From Enhydrobacter aerosaccus (GTDB lineage Bacteria; Pseudomonadota; Alphaproteobacteria; Reyranellales; Reyranellaceae): a stretch of 64,000 bases of DNA. A program made the position numbers and the translations under genes. Location of the stretch: positions 208,889 through 272,888 of the forward strand of contig NZ_FUWJ01000007.1 in the NCBI RefSeq assembly GCF_900167455.1. The letters are read 5' to 3'. How positions within the stretch are numbered: the stretch's first letter is position 1; each line of letters starts with the position of its first letter. Below, piece by piece: positions 43,395 to 53,432 of the stretch. Below the pieces are notes generated by a model that saw nothing but the letters and a program-made list of their open reading frames with translations, did no database searches and was not told the origin of the DNA.

Positions 43395-46300
43395 TGCTTC
43401 TCCATTTCGCGCACTTTGCCGAACATGGCGTTTACCGCCGCCTGTTGCTCTGCAGATGTGCTGCCTTCGGCATCGGACGTGAAATGACTCGATGCGATCG
43501 CCGCGATCGTTCCAGAGAACGCCTGTTGTTCGGCGCCCGCCACCAGCAAGGCAATCCGATGGGCGACATCGACAGGCGTGATGCCACTTGAAAGCGACAT
43601 CATCGGCAATTCGATTTGGAGCGTGGCTTCAACGGTCGTGCGCAACTCGAGCATCATCAGGGAATCCATGCCGATCTCAGCCAGTGGCCGGTGACGGTCA
43701 ATCTCCTTTGGAGGCAGGCGTAGAACGCGAGCAATCTCCACGACCACAATTTCCACTACGGCATCGGTCGCTTCGTCGATCGGAAGCGACTTCAGTCGCT
43801 GGATGAGCGCCGCCGTTTCCTCACTCTGGTGGCCAGAGGACGCCATTGCAATCGCCGTAAACATAGGCAACCGTAAAGTAACGAGGTCACGGCGCGCCGC
43901 AGCCCAGTCCATTCGCGCGATGCCACAGTTCGCAGTGATGAAGCGGCCATTGTCGTCGCAAAGCCAATCGAGAGCATCGAGAGCCATCTGAGAGGTAATC
44001 AGGCTCGAGGAGAAGCGCTTTTTCAGATGCGCATCGGTAACCATGTTGCGAGCCAGGAAGCCCACGTCCTCGATCGCGCCCCAAGCCACGGCGACGGCCG
44101 GGATGTTTTGGGCTTGCATCCGTCGGGCCATGCCCTCCATGAAGGCATTTGCAGCGACGTAATTATATTGGCCCGGATTGCCGAACATGGTCGTGAATGA
44201 CGAATAGAGGAGCAGATAATCGAGCTTCAGGTCCTGTGCGATCGCTTCAAGATTCATCACGCCATCCACCTTCGGCTCGAGAGCAGTGGCGATCGAAACG
44301 CGATCATGATTAACCATCAGGCGATCGTCGAGCGCCATGGCTGCGAGCACGATACCCTTGATCGGCCCGGTAACCGCGCACCGATGAAAGAGAATTGCAA
44401 GCGATTTCTTGCTCGTCACATCCACCGATTCGACTGAAACGGTGACGCCGCGCAGCCGCATGGCCTCAACCTTGGCGAGGCCGCTATCCGTAAGGTCTGC
44501 GCTCCGGCTGGCCAGAACGATGTTCCTGGCGCCGCGTGCCACAAGCCATTCTGCGGTCGCTAGTCCAAAGCCTCTCGTGCCTCCCAATACGACATGGGTC
44601 CCGAGGCCATCGACCGGGAAGTGCGCGCCGGCCCGGCTTGCCGTGGCGGCCGATGTCGGCGGTGTCACTACGACTTTGCCGATGTGGCCGGACCGTTGCA
44701 TCAGGTGGAATGCGTCGTTTACGAACTCGCCGTCAAACACACGATAGGGGATCGGCGAAAGATCCTCCGATCTGAAGAGGTTGAGTACTTCGACAAAAAG
44801 CTGACGCGCCAAATGCCTATGTTCGCCGATCAATTGGTCAACGTCGACGCCGAAGTAGGTGAGGTTCCGGCGCATCGGGCGCAGGCCAAGATGAGTGTTC
44901 GAATAGAAATCGCGCTTCCCGAGTTCGACGAATCGCCCGAAAGGCCGCAAGCAATCCACGGATCGGATCATTGCCTCGCCGGCGAGCGAATTCAGTACGA
45001 CATCGACGCCCTTGCCTCCTGTGAACTCGCGGACCTCGTCAGCAAAGGCCAAGGTCCGAGAGTTGCAGACGAAATCGACGCCGAGATTGCGAAGCAGCGC
45101 GCGCTTCTCTTCGCTTCCTGCACTGACAATGGTTCGCGCGCCCAGTCGCCGGGCAATCTGGATTGCCGCCAGCCCCACGGCGCCAGCGCCGCCATGGATC
45201 AGTACGGTTTCCTTCGCGGTCAGCTTAGCCAGATGGATCAGCGAGTAGTAAGCGGTGAGAAACGCGACGGGAATGCCGCTTGCCGCTTCGAAGGACAGGT
45301 TCTCGGGGAGTCGAACCACCGTTAACTCCGGAGTGACGACGTGGCCGCAAAATGCCTGTCGGGTAAAGCCAACTACGCGATCGCCCGGCTTGAATTGACT
45401 TACCTCGGCCCCCACGCGGGAAACGACACCCGAACACTCCATGCCAAGACCCGGACCGGAAAATCCATCCTCCAGCGCCTCCTCGGGCAGCATACGAAGA
45501 TTCCACATTACGTCCCGGAAGTTGAGGCCGACCGCCTTGACTTCGATCTCAACCTGGTCGGCTCCGAGAACGGGCCGGGGCGCCGAAGCCCAGACAAGCT
45601 TTTGACGCGCGAAGCCTTTGCCGCTTTCGAGAACGACGGTCGTATCGGGCTGATGGCAAGCATCTGAGGCCTGCTCGGCCACACCACGTTCCAGCCGGAA
45701 TATCGTGCGCCGGGCGGGCTCGATGAACACGTCGTGCTCAGCGTCCGGGCTCATCAACTCCGCTGCCAAGGCTTCGAAGACGTCGGATGTCTCGCCAGCT
45801 ACGCCAAGACACCTGATCTCAAGCCCAGCATTCTCATTCCGCGCGACACGCATTGCTGCTGCAAGAGAGCACCATTGCGGGCGATGCGACGGCAACTCGC
45901 CGGCATTCTCGAAGGGGATGACCACCCAAAACCTTGCCGGCGTTGTATCGCTGAATCGAAGCCGCTCGGCAATTGCCAAGAGTTCCGCGGCCAGTTCCGA
46001 TGAGCCTCCGTCAATGCGGTCCACTGCCCAGACGATATCCGTGACCGAGGGAGCTGCCTCTGCAGTGGATGTGACGGCCGGTGTGTGTGGCAAGCTGCCT
46101 GCCACTTGCTTGCGCAAGCTGGTAAGGAGACCGCCGTCGTTGGCCGGCCCTTCCCAGGAAAACACCGGGGCGTTGTCGTTCGTTGCGGGCAAACCAGGAG
46201 CAAGCCTCCCGGCCACGGCAGCAAGCAGGGTTCCGAAAGCCGATTCTTTGTCCGCTGACAGGACGACGATGGACCGAAAGCCGGCTGATTCGAGCTCTTG

Positions 46301-49300
46301 CGTCCATTCCTGAGACGTCAACAGGGCACCAACAGGGAATTCCGCGCTGGCTGAGCGATGCCACCAGCTGCGACGCGTACTGCGGGCGATATCCCAGAAC
46401 AGGCTGGGACTGAGCTCACCCGCCAGCAGGGGAGCCCCTGGCCTTAAAAGTCGGTGCAATGTCTGCAGCGCGTCGGGCATCGCAGCGGCCTCGCTGAGGC
46501 CATCAACGGCGCCGCAGAAATCCAGACTCTGTGCCGGAATCTCTCCGATCGACGACCACGACATGCACCGGATGCGAGGGAAAGCATCCGAAAGAGCGAT
46601 GCCAGCTTCTTCGATCCGGGAGTCGTCCGCATCCGTGACGATGAGTTCGAGATTGGAGAAGCGGGACATAAGCGTACACGCGACCTCGATATGCTCGGCG
46701 CCGATCATGAGCCCCCGCACCAGCCGGTCGGCGTCCATTGCCGCCATCATTTCTGACAAGCGTCCTACCACCGCCTGGCGCAGAAGCTGAACTTGGGGCG
46801 ACGAGGCACTCAGGTGCCGCCAATGATTCGACGCGAAGTCCGCCGCGCCGTTCCTTTCGCCGGAAATGATTCCATGCAGAACTTCGTCAATTCTCGCGAG
46901 ACCGGTGATCTCGGCAATCATCGATGGATGGCGCACGGTCAGGGACTTCACGATCGAGCTGATCTCGGGTAGCTCACAACTCGCCGCGAAAATCCGCCTG
47001 CCTTCCTGTTCGCCGGCGAGGCCTCTGGACTCGAGGTGCCAGAACAGCGAGCTGCGCAGGAATGGCAGCCAGTCCGGCTGAAGGGCGTCGTCCAGCTGTT
47101 CAGAACTGGACTGCATCGAAAGGGCCTTCCATGCAGCGCGCAAACAACCGGCATTGAGGAGCAGATTGGCCTCGTCAAACGATGCCGTGGCGGCTGTGTC
47201 TGCCGTGGCAAAGGGAGTAGGCACAAGCAGGGAAGTGGTACCCGGTCTATCGTGCACCCACTCTGAAACGTGATAGCTCAGCGCTTGAGGATTGGCGCCA
47301 GCCTCGCTCTGCGCTTCGACAAGCCTCACGAGTTCGGCGCTTAGTACCAGCGTATCGCCTTCATCGTACAGTTCGATGTCGACCAACAAGGACGTTGGCG
47401 ACTGGCGCAATGTTCGGGCGACAATGGTCGCAATTACGGCGTTGGGTTTGTAGACGCGCACACAACCCAGCCGAACCGGCAAATAGCGCTTCATCGGCAT
47501 GTCCGCGACGCCGGCTTCTTCCGCAGCAAACAGCGCATGGAAAGAGGCGTCGAATGCAGTGAGGTCCGTCACATAGGGGGCGGGAGGTAGCGGAAGTACG
47601 GGCGTAACGGAGCTCAAGGCAAGCTTGGGCTGAGGGAAACTGACTTTCTCAAGTCTTTGGAACGCCGGGCCGTAACCCAGCCCGAGCGACCGCGAGACTT
47701 CGTACACCTTGGACTTGAGAACGATCACCGGGCCCGGGGAGGGGAGGGATTTCTTCTTTCCCACGACGGGAGAGATGCCAACAACTCCCCGGGCATGCAA
47801 GGCCCATTCTGAAATCTCGTCGCGCTGACGGAACAGCAGTTCGATGAGGCCAGTTTCGGGCGACAGACGAACCTGCGATTCGTGCATTGTACGCCCATCG
47901 AACTGGAGCGGCTGCAGAATGTCGAAGTCCCTGAGTTCCAGTGGGCCGTCACCGAACACTTCACGGCCGGCGGCAAGAGCCATTTCGACATATGCGGCGG
48001 CCGGCATGACTGAAATGTCGCCGACCTTGTGATCCTCGAGCCAGGGGTAGAGTTGCGAATCTATTGTTGAGAACCACTCCATTGAATCCTGCCTGGGCCT
48101 GCGGCCGAGCAGCGGGTGCGACGGAGGATCAAGGAACGTATTGCCAGACTTGGACTGTCCAATCTTGAGCTGCGTGTGTTGCCACGGATAGAGCGGCAGA
48201 TCGATCGAACTGGCTGGCGGTTGTCCGAAGAACCGATGGAGATTGACGGTGCCCCCTGACACCACGACCCGAGCTGCTGCGGCCCGCAGGCTGGCGCCAT
48301 TCTCGACTACCTCCTTTTCGCGCAGCGTGTCGATGACGGCTCCGCGAATACCTTTCTCACGCAGAACATCGCGAACGGAGTTGGCAAGAACTGTCCTCGG
48401 GCTGATCTCCACAAAGACCCTGAAGTCTTCCTTCACCATCGCATTGATGGCTGCATAGAATTGAACCGGATCTCGAACGTTGCGCCACCAATGTTCGGCT
48501 CCAAGTGCTTCGGTCTCAATCGCAGCGCCGGTCACGGTTGAGAAGAACTTGCGGCGAGGGGGCAGCGACCTGACCTTTGAAAGTTCCCGGAGGAGAGGCG
48601 CGCGGACGGAATTAACTAGCGGGCTGTGGTAGGGGTAATCGAGGTCCAGACGCCGCGCACTGATACGAGCCTTGTTTGCCGCGGCAAGCACCTTGTCCAG
48701 ATCTTCATGCCGGCCCGAAATCGTGACGTTACGCCAGCTATTGACGGCGGCTATGTCGACGGAGATGCCGAGGATGGAACTCAGGAAACGCTTGGCTTCG
48801 CGCTCGCTCAGCATGACGGCTGCCATGCCGCCTGCGCCACGCGCCGATTCCTGATGGCGGCTGCGGGCCACGACGACGTCGATTGCATCCTTGAGGCTGA
48901 GAGCGCCGGCGGCCCACGCTGCCGAAATCTCGCCAACGCTATGGCCCACGGTCGCCGACGGCGTTACCCCCATCGATTCTAAAGCGCGTACTGTCGCGAC
49001 CTGCAGCGCCAACAGCAGCGGTTGCGAATAGCTTGCCTGCCGCAGCTTCTCCGGCAGATCGGCGGCGAAGAGCGTATCGATGATCGACCACGTCTGCACC
49101 TTCGCGAAATGTTCTTCGACTTCACGGAGCGCATCACGGAAATTCTCGTTCGTCTCCCAGGCCGTGCGGCCCATACCCGCCCATTGCGAGCCATTGCCGG
49201 CAAAGACAAACGCGACCGGAAGATCGCTGCCCAGGGACTGGCCGACGATTGCCGACGCGGGCTCGTTGCCCTCTGCGAACTCGCCAACCCCGCGGCGGAT

Positions 49301-50815
49301 CTCCTCCGTGCTCGCTCCCAGGAACAGTGCCCGATGCGGAAGCATATCTCTGGAAAAGGCGCTGGCGCCTATAAACTCGAGAGCACTGCGCATAGTGGCG
49401 GGCCACTGGTCGAAATACCGCGCGGCCAGCGCTGTGAGTGCCTCTGAACTGTGCGCAGACAAGATTAGAGGAGGCACCCAATGCGGAGGCAGTTGGACTA
49501 GCCGCTCCACGCTCTTGTCTGCCCGGACAATGGCATGTGCGTTTGTCCCACCGAAGCCAAACGAATTGACCCCCGCCAACGCATCGCCCTGGTGGTCACC
49601 CAAGTGAAGATTGCGATCAATCACCCTGAGGTTGAGTTCGTCGAACATGATGTCGGGGTTGGGTGACTTCTGATGCAAGGTCGCCGGCACCACACCGTGC
49701 TCCAGCGCCATAACTGTCTTGAGCAGACCAGCGAGACCTGAGACGGGTTCGAGATGGCCGATATTCGATTTGATCGAGCCGATCGGTAGGGTTTGCGCGC
49801 GACGCTGTGCCAGCGCCGAGCCGAGGGCATGTGCCTCGAGAGGATCGCCGACCCGCGTACCGGTCCCGTGCGCCTCAACAAAAAGCAGATCCGCTGGATC
49901 GACCGAGAAATCGGAATAGACACGATCAAGAAGTGCCTGCTGAGACTTAGCGGACGGCAAGGAGAGACCGGTAGTCCGGCCGTCTTGATTGATTCCGGTA
50001 CCGACGATGACCGCACGGATTCGGTTGCGTGCCTTATGGGCTGCAGCCATCGATCTCAAAACGAAAACGGCAACTCCTTCAGCGCGGACGTAACCGTCGG
50101 CGGCGGAGTCGAATGGACGACAGAGACCCGTCGGTGACAGCATCGAAGCACGGGAAAAGCCGACAAAGGAAAGCGGCGACAGGATCATGTTGACGCCACC
50201 GACGATCGCCGTATCGATCGTGCCATTGCGGATCGCGTCTGCAGCAAGATGAAGAGCGACAAGGGAGGATGAGCAGGCGGTATCGATCGCGAAGCTCGGG
50301 CCGCGCAGATCGAGACTATAGGAAATTCGGTTGGCCATGATGCTGAGCGCATTGCCCGTCATCATGTGCACGTCCACCACTGCTGGGTCGGCGAGAAAGC
50401 GCGTGCCGTGGTCGACCGACGACGCACCTATGTAGACGCCCGTATCGCTACCGCTCAAGGTTGACGGCCGCACACCTGAATGCGCAATCGCATCATAGGT
50501 GACCTCAAGCAGATGCCGGTGCTGTGGGTCCACCTGTTCCGCTTCGCGCGGGCTCATGCCAAAGGCTGTGGCGTCGAATCCCCAGGCGTCGTCGATCACC
50601 CCGGCCGCGAAAGTATAGGTCCGCCCGGCCCGATCGGTAGCAGGGTGGTAATAGCCCTCAGTGGAAAATCGATCTGGAGTAACCCAGGTAACGCTGCACT
50701 TGTTATTTTTCAGCAATTGCCACAGGCGTTCGTTATCGCGCGCGCCAGGCATTCGGCACGCATATCCAATAATCGCTACTTCAGCTCGCTGCTTCGCTGC
50801 CACACCATCCCCCAA
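43391..50815 (-). CDS. rkpA: Highly reducing type I polyketide/fatty-acid synthase, RkpA-like
   Basis: A 2474-residue single-module synthase. Domains in order: ketosynthase (about 10-435, active-site DTACSSS near Cys179 and GSIKSNIGH), acyltransferase (about 540-840, GHSVGEISAAW near 625), dehydratase (about 905-1190, LEDHKVGD), a degenerate methyltransferase-like region (about 1400-1570), enoylreductase (about 1745-2040, GGAGAVGLAAIQ), ketoreductase (about 2065-2330, GGTRGFGLATAEW and YNYVAANAF) and acyl carrier protein (about 2350-2430, attachment Ser in GMDSLMML). There is no thioesterase. Size and order agree with RkpA of the Sinorhizobium meliloti capsule cluster. It should build a saturated long chain by iteration, released by RkpG. 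Confidence 0.93.
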   Translation of the reverse strand: MGDGVAAKQRAEVAIIGYACRMPGARDNERLWQLLKNNKCSVTWVTPDRFSTEGYYHPATDRAGRTYTFAAGVIDDAWGFDATAFGMSPREAEQVDPQHRHLLEVTYDAIAHSGVRPSTLSGSDTGVYIGASSVDHGTRFLADPAVVDVHMMTGNALSIMANRISYSLDLRGPSFAIDTACSSSLVALHLAADAIRNGTIDTAIVGGVNMILSPLSFVGFSRASMLSPTGLCRPFDSAADGYVRAEGVAVFVLRSMAAAHKARNRIRAVIVGTGINQDGRTTGLSLPSAKSQQALLDRVYSDFSVDPADLLFVEAHGTGTRVGDPLEAHALGSALAQRRAQTLPIGSIKSNIGHLEPVSGLAGLLKTVMALEHGVVPATLHQKSPNPDIMFDELNLRVIDRNLHLGDHQGDALAGVNSFGFGGTNAHAIVRADKSVERLVQLPPHWVPPLILSAHSSEALTALAARYFDQWPATMRSALEFIGASAFSRDMLPHRALFLGASTEEIRRGVGEFAEGNEPASAIVGQSLGSDLPVAFVFAGNGSQWAGMGRTAWETNENFRDALREVEEHFAKVQTWSIIDTLFAADLPEKLRQASYSQPLLLALQVATVRALESMGVTPSATVGHSVGEISAAWAAGALSLKDAIDVVVARSRHQESARGAGGMAAVMLSEREAKRFLSSILGISVDIAAVNSWRNVTISGRHEDLDKVLAAANKARISARRLDLDYPYHSPLVNSVRAPLLRELSKVRSLPPRRKFFSTVTGAAIETEALGAEHWWRNVRDPVQFYAAINAMVKEDFRVFVEISPRTVLANSVRDVLREKGIRGAVIDTLREKEVVENGASLRAAAARVVVSGGTVNLHRFFGQPPASSIDLPLYPWQHTQLKIGQSKSGNTFLDPPSHPLLGRRPRQDSMEWFSTIDSQLYPWLEDHKVGDISVMPAAAYVEMALAAGREVFGDGPLELRDFDILQPLQFDGRTMHESQVRLSPETGLIELLFRQRDEISEWALHARGVVGISPVVGKKKSLPSPGPVIVLKSKVYEVSRSLGLGYGPAFQRLEKVSFPQPKLALSSVTPVLPLPPAPYVTDLTAFDASFHALFAAEEAGVADMPMKRYLPVRLGCVRVYKPNAVIATIVARTLRQSPTSLLVDIELYDEGDTLVLSAELVRLVEAQSEAGANPQALSYHVSEWVHDRPGTTSLLVPTPFATADTAATASFDEANLLLNAGCLRAAWKALSMQSSSEQLDDALQPDWLPFLRSSLFWHLESRGLAGEQEGRRIFAASCELPEISSIVKSLTVRHPSMIAEITGLARIDEVLHGIISGERNGAADFASNHWRHLSASSPQVQLLRQAVVGRLSEMMAAMDADRLVRGLMIGAEHIEVACTLMSRFSNLELIVTDADDSRIEEAGIALSDAFPRIRCMSWSSIGEIPAQSLDFCGAVDGLSEAAAMPDALQTLHRLLRPGAPLLAGELSPSLFWDIARSTRRSWWHRSASAEFPVGALLTSQEWTQELESAGFRSIVVLSADKESAFGTLLAAVAGRLAPGLPATNDNAPVFSWEGPANDGGLLTSLRKQVAGSLPHTPAVTSTAEAAPSVTDIVWAVDRIDGGSSELAAELLAIAERLRFSDTTPARFWVVIPFENAGELPSHRPQWCSLAAAMRVARNENAGLEIRCLGVAGETSDVFEALAAELMSPDAEHDVFIEPARRTIFRLERGVAEQASDACHQPDTTVVLESGKGFARQKLVWASAPRPVLGADQVEIEVKAVGLNFRDVMWNLRMLPEEALEDGFSGPGLGMECSGVVSRVGAEVSQFKPGDRVVGFTRQAFCGHVVTPELTVVRLPENLSFEAASGIPVAFLTAYYSLIHLAKLTAKETVLIHGGAGAVGLAAIQIARRLGARTIVSAGSEEKRALLRNLGVDFVCNSRTLAFADEVREFTGGKGVDVVLNSLAGEAMIRSVDCLRPFGRFVELGKRDFYSNTHLGLRPMRRNLTYFGVDVDQLIGEHRHLARQLFVEVLNLFRSEDLSPIPYRVFDGEFVNDAFHLMQRSGHIGKVVVTPPTSAATASRAGAHFPVDGLGTHVVLGGTRGFGLATAEWLVARGARNIVLASRSADLTDSGLAKVEAMRLRGVTVSVESVDVTSKKSLAILFHRCAVTGPIKGIVLAAMALDDRLMVNHDRVSIATALEPKVDGVMNLEAIAQDLKLDYLLLYSSFTTMFGNPGQYNYVAANAFMEGMARRMQAQNIPAVAVAWGAIEDVGFLARNMVTDAHLKKRFSSSLITSQMALDALDWLCDDNGRFITANCGIARMDWAAARRDLVTLRLPMFTAIAMASSGHQSEETAALIQRLKSLPIDEATDAVVEIVVVEIARVLRLPPKEIDRHRPLAEIGMDSLMMLELRTTVEATLQIELPMMSLSSGITPVDVAHRIALLVAGAEQQAFSGTIAAIASSHFTSDAEGSTSAEQQAAVNAMFGKVREMEKQ

Positions 50816-51728
50816 GTGACCTGCCGAGGCAGGTTCGAAGCCTCAGCGCATCGAGGCAAAAACAAACCGAAACCGTTCATTTCGCCTCCGCTGCCACCCC
50901 CTGTTATAATTGGAAGCCTTATGAATCAAAGTCGGAATTTGCAGACGCACTGATGTGCGGCGGATTCAAAATTTTCGACGCATTAAATCGCCGCCGTAAT
51001 ACCTGCTATTTATATACCCTTACCGACGGATTACCATTATACTCTTACCGACGAATTACCATTATACCCTCATCGACGAATTGCCGTCCTTGGGCGGCTG
51101 ATGGATCCCTGCGCCAGCGTGGATCTGCAATAATCACGCCACGCTCAAGGAGCAGTTGTATCAGGCGCACCCCCGCACGTTTTCTGATACTACGCCCGGC
51201 TCTCTTAGCGCCATTGAAAATCATGGCAACCTCGATATGCATTGCCGGAAGCATCAAGGCCCTTCGGCATCGACGGCTTCCCGGGGGCTTGCCAAGGTGG
51301 TCCGCTTTGCCAACTTCAAGGGCCTGCCGAAGCATGGCTTCATTTCCACTTCAAGGAGAGCGAATGACGCTACAACAATCACGTGCCGACAGGTACAGCA
51401 TCTTGTTAGCATTCCTCCGAAACACCCGCCTGGGTAGACAAGCTGCTTGGGAGGCCTAGGCCTTGCGCCGCAACGCAGATTTCGCAGAGCTCCGGGCGGC
51501 GCCCAGGCTGGTTGCTCCGGAAAGCTTTGGAGGCTTTGTTGAGTCGCTGCATTGCAATTGTTCCTGCACCGCAGCTTCAGCTCCACAGCATCGGGAACTC
51601 CGGGACGCCGATCGTGCATTAACGCCCTTCGAATAGGTATCGGGAGTTCAGCAGCGTGTTCCTATAGGCAACAATGATTGCACGCATTTCAAGCGGTGCC
51701 CGCACACTACGAAGGAGGACCGGACCCT
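50816..51728. other. Divergent regulatory region between rkpA and the radical SAM gene
   Basis: About 910 bases with no gene I can support. The first 270 bases are AT-rich and contain the rkpA promoter region and three 25-base tandem repeats. Small frames between 51045 and 51620 show no family resemblance. AAGGAGGA near 51711-51718 is a strong ribosome-binding site for the ATG at 51729. Confidence 0.45.
51021..51088. repeat. Three 25-base tandem repeats upstream of rkpA
   Basis: Units start at 51021, 51046 and 51071 with exact 25-base spacing. The core of the first two is taccgacg, r, attaccattata; the third keeps atcgacgaattgcc. The site is about 205-270 bases upstream of the rkpA start. 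The even spacing of about 2.4 helical turns suits binding of a regulator to several sites on related faces. Confidence 0.75.
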
Positions 51729-53384
51729 ATGCTGAAAACCTCATGCAGCGTGTTGCTGATATCGCCGGCATTCCCCGTTGCGACGTTCTGGAACAACAAA
51801 GAGTCGGTCAAAGTTACGGGAGCACGCCATTCCGCGATACCGTTGGGATTGCTGACGGTAGCCGCGATGCTGCCTGCACATTGGCAATGTCGATTGATCG
51901 ATAGGAATGTTTCTGACGTCAGCAATGCCGACTTCGAATGGGCCGATCTGGTCATGACCGGCGGCATGAACGTCCAGCGCGTAGACTGCCTGGACATCAT
52001 CTCGAGAGCACAGGCCTTAGGAAAAGTCGTCGTGGTTGGCGGGCCAGACGTGACCTCTGAGCCTGAATCTTACCATCGTGCCGATTTTATCGTCAAGGGT
52101 GAGGCCGAAGCGGTCATCCAGGATTTCATTGCTGCCTGGGAAAGCGGTGAACGTCGCGGCGTCTTCATTGCCGAGAAGTTCACGGTCGACGTCACCAAGA
52201 GCCCATCGCCTCGTTATGACCTGTTGCGACGGAGCGACTATCAGTATCTTTCCATCCAGTTCTCGCGAGGCTGCCCCTTCAATTGTGAATTCTGCGATAT
52301 CATTGAGCTTTACGGTCGGGTCCCGCGCGTGAAGACGATCGATCAGATGCTCCGTGAGCTCGATGCTCTTCATGCTGGTGGCTATCGTGGCCATCTCGAT
52401 TTCGTTGATGACAACTTCATTGGCAACAAGAAGGCGGTAAAGACATTGTTGCCCCATTTGATCACTTGGCAGCAGAAGCACGATTATCCATTCATCTTCT
52501 CGACCGAAGCTTCGGTAAACCTAGCCGACGACGATGCATTGCTTGCGATGATGCGGCAAGCCGGCTTCTTCGTGGTGTTCATTGGTATCGAAAGTCCCGA
52601 TGGAGATACGCTGGTGGCAGCGCAGAAGAAACAGAATACACGCCGGAGTCTGGCGAACAGTCTTCACAAGATATATGGCGCCGGCATTTTTGCCATCGCG
52701 GGCTTCATCGTTGGGTTCGACACCGAAAAGGGCAGCATCGCCGAAGAGATGGTGAACTGCATAGAGGAAGCCGACATTCCAGTTTGCATGGTCGGACTGC
52801 TCACCGCCCTTGCCAACACGCAGCTCACGACACGCCTTAAAAGGGAAGGCAGGATGTTTCCCGCGGATTGGCTTTTGCGGGCGTGGCCCGAAAAGGGCGG
52901 CGACCAGTGTACCCTCGGCCTGAATTTCGAAACGAAGCGGCCGCGGCGAGAGGTTTTGATGGACTATAAGAATGTGATCGACCGCATTTATACCCCGGAA
53001 TCATACTTCGGACGGACCAAGCGGCTGGCCCGCCAGCTTGATTGTTTCTGGCCACCAAAAGCCACGGTCCCGACGGGATGGCGGTTTGCCGGTCTTTCAT
53101 CCGATGACTGGCGAAATCTCTTCCGCCTCCTGCGATCGGCTTGCAGATTGCATCCGCTTGCCTTGCGGCACTATCTGGAAACTCTCTACGTTTGCGCCCG
53201 AACGAACCCAGGCGCGCTGCCTGCAGTCGCTCTGATGTGCGCCTTTTATCTCCACCTTGGTCCCTTTTCACGCATCGTCTCGGCATCGATTGCGCAGCAA
53301 ATTGCGGAGGTCGACGATGGTACGTGGCAATCGCCGATCGCCTATTCTGCAGCCCGCCCCATCAAAAAGGCGCTTGAGGGGTAA
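51729..53384 (+). CDS. B12-binding radical SAM protein with DUF4070-type C-terminus
   Basis: A 551-residue enzyme. Residues about 10-140 are a B12-binding-like Rossmann domain (VVVVGGPDVTSEPE). The radical SAM core carries Cys182, Cys186 and Cys189 in CPFNCEFC, followed by DFVDDNFIGNKKA and GIESPDGDTLVAAQKKQNTR. A DUF4070-like C-terminal part follows. Enzymes of this group include the hopanoid C-2 methylase HpnP and other C-methyltransferases, so methylation of an unreactive carbon on a lipid or polyketide is likely; the substrate is not known. It diverges from rkpA, which makes the RkpA/G lipid a candidate. The ATG at 51729 is preferred for its strong AAGGAGGA; a TTG 51 bases earlier is in frame. 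Confidence 0.87.
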   Translation: MLKTSCSVLLISPAFPVATFWNNKESVKVTGARHSAIPLGLLTVAAMLPAHWQCRLIDRNVSDVSNADFEWADLVMTGGMNVQRVDCLDIISRAQALGKVVVVGGPDVTSEPESYHRADFIVKGEAEAVIQDFIAAWESGERRGVFIAEKFTVDVTKSPSPRYDLLRRSDYQYLSIQFSRGCPFNCEFCDIIELYGRVPRVKTIDQMLRELDALHAGGYRGHLDFVDDNFIGNKKAVKTLLPHLITWQQKHDYPFIFSTEASVNLADDDALLAMMRQAGFFVVFIGIESPDGDTLVAAQKKQNTRRSLANSLHKIYGAGIFAIAGFIVGFDTEKGSIAEEMVNCIEEADIPVCMVGLLTALANTQLTTRLKREGRMFPADWLLRAWPEKGGDQCTLGLNFETKRPRREVLMDYKNVIDRIYTPESYFGRTKRLARQLDCFWPPKATVPTGWRFAGLSSDDWRNLFRLLRSACRLHPLALRHYLETLYVCARTNPGALPAVALMCAFYLHLGPFSRIVSASIAQQIAEVDDGTWQSPIAYSAARPIKKALEG

Positions 53385-53432
53385 CTACGGCGCGCGACTT
53401 CAAGCTCGCAGTTTCATCGGCTGCGGTAGGTC

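Noticed and set aside
51045..51619. Small frames on both strands between rkpA and the radical SAM gene
   Set aside because: They lack family resemblance and good ribosome sites, and they overlap one another.
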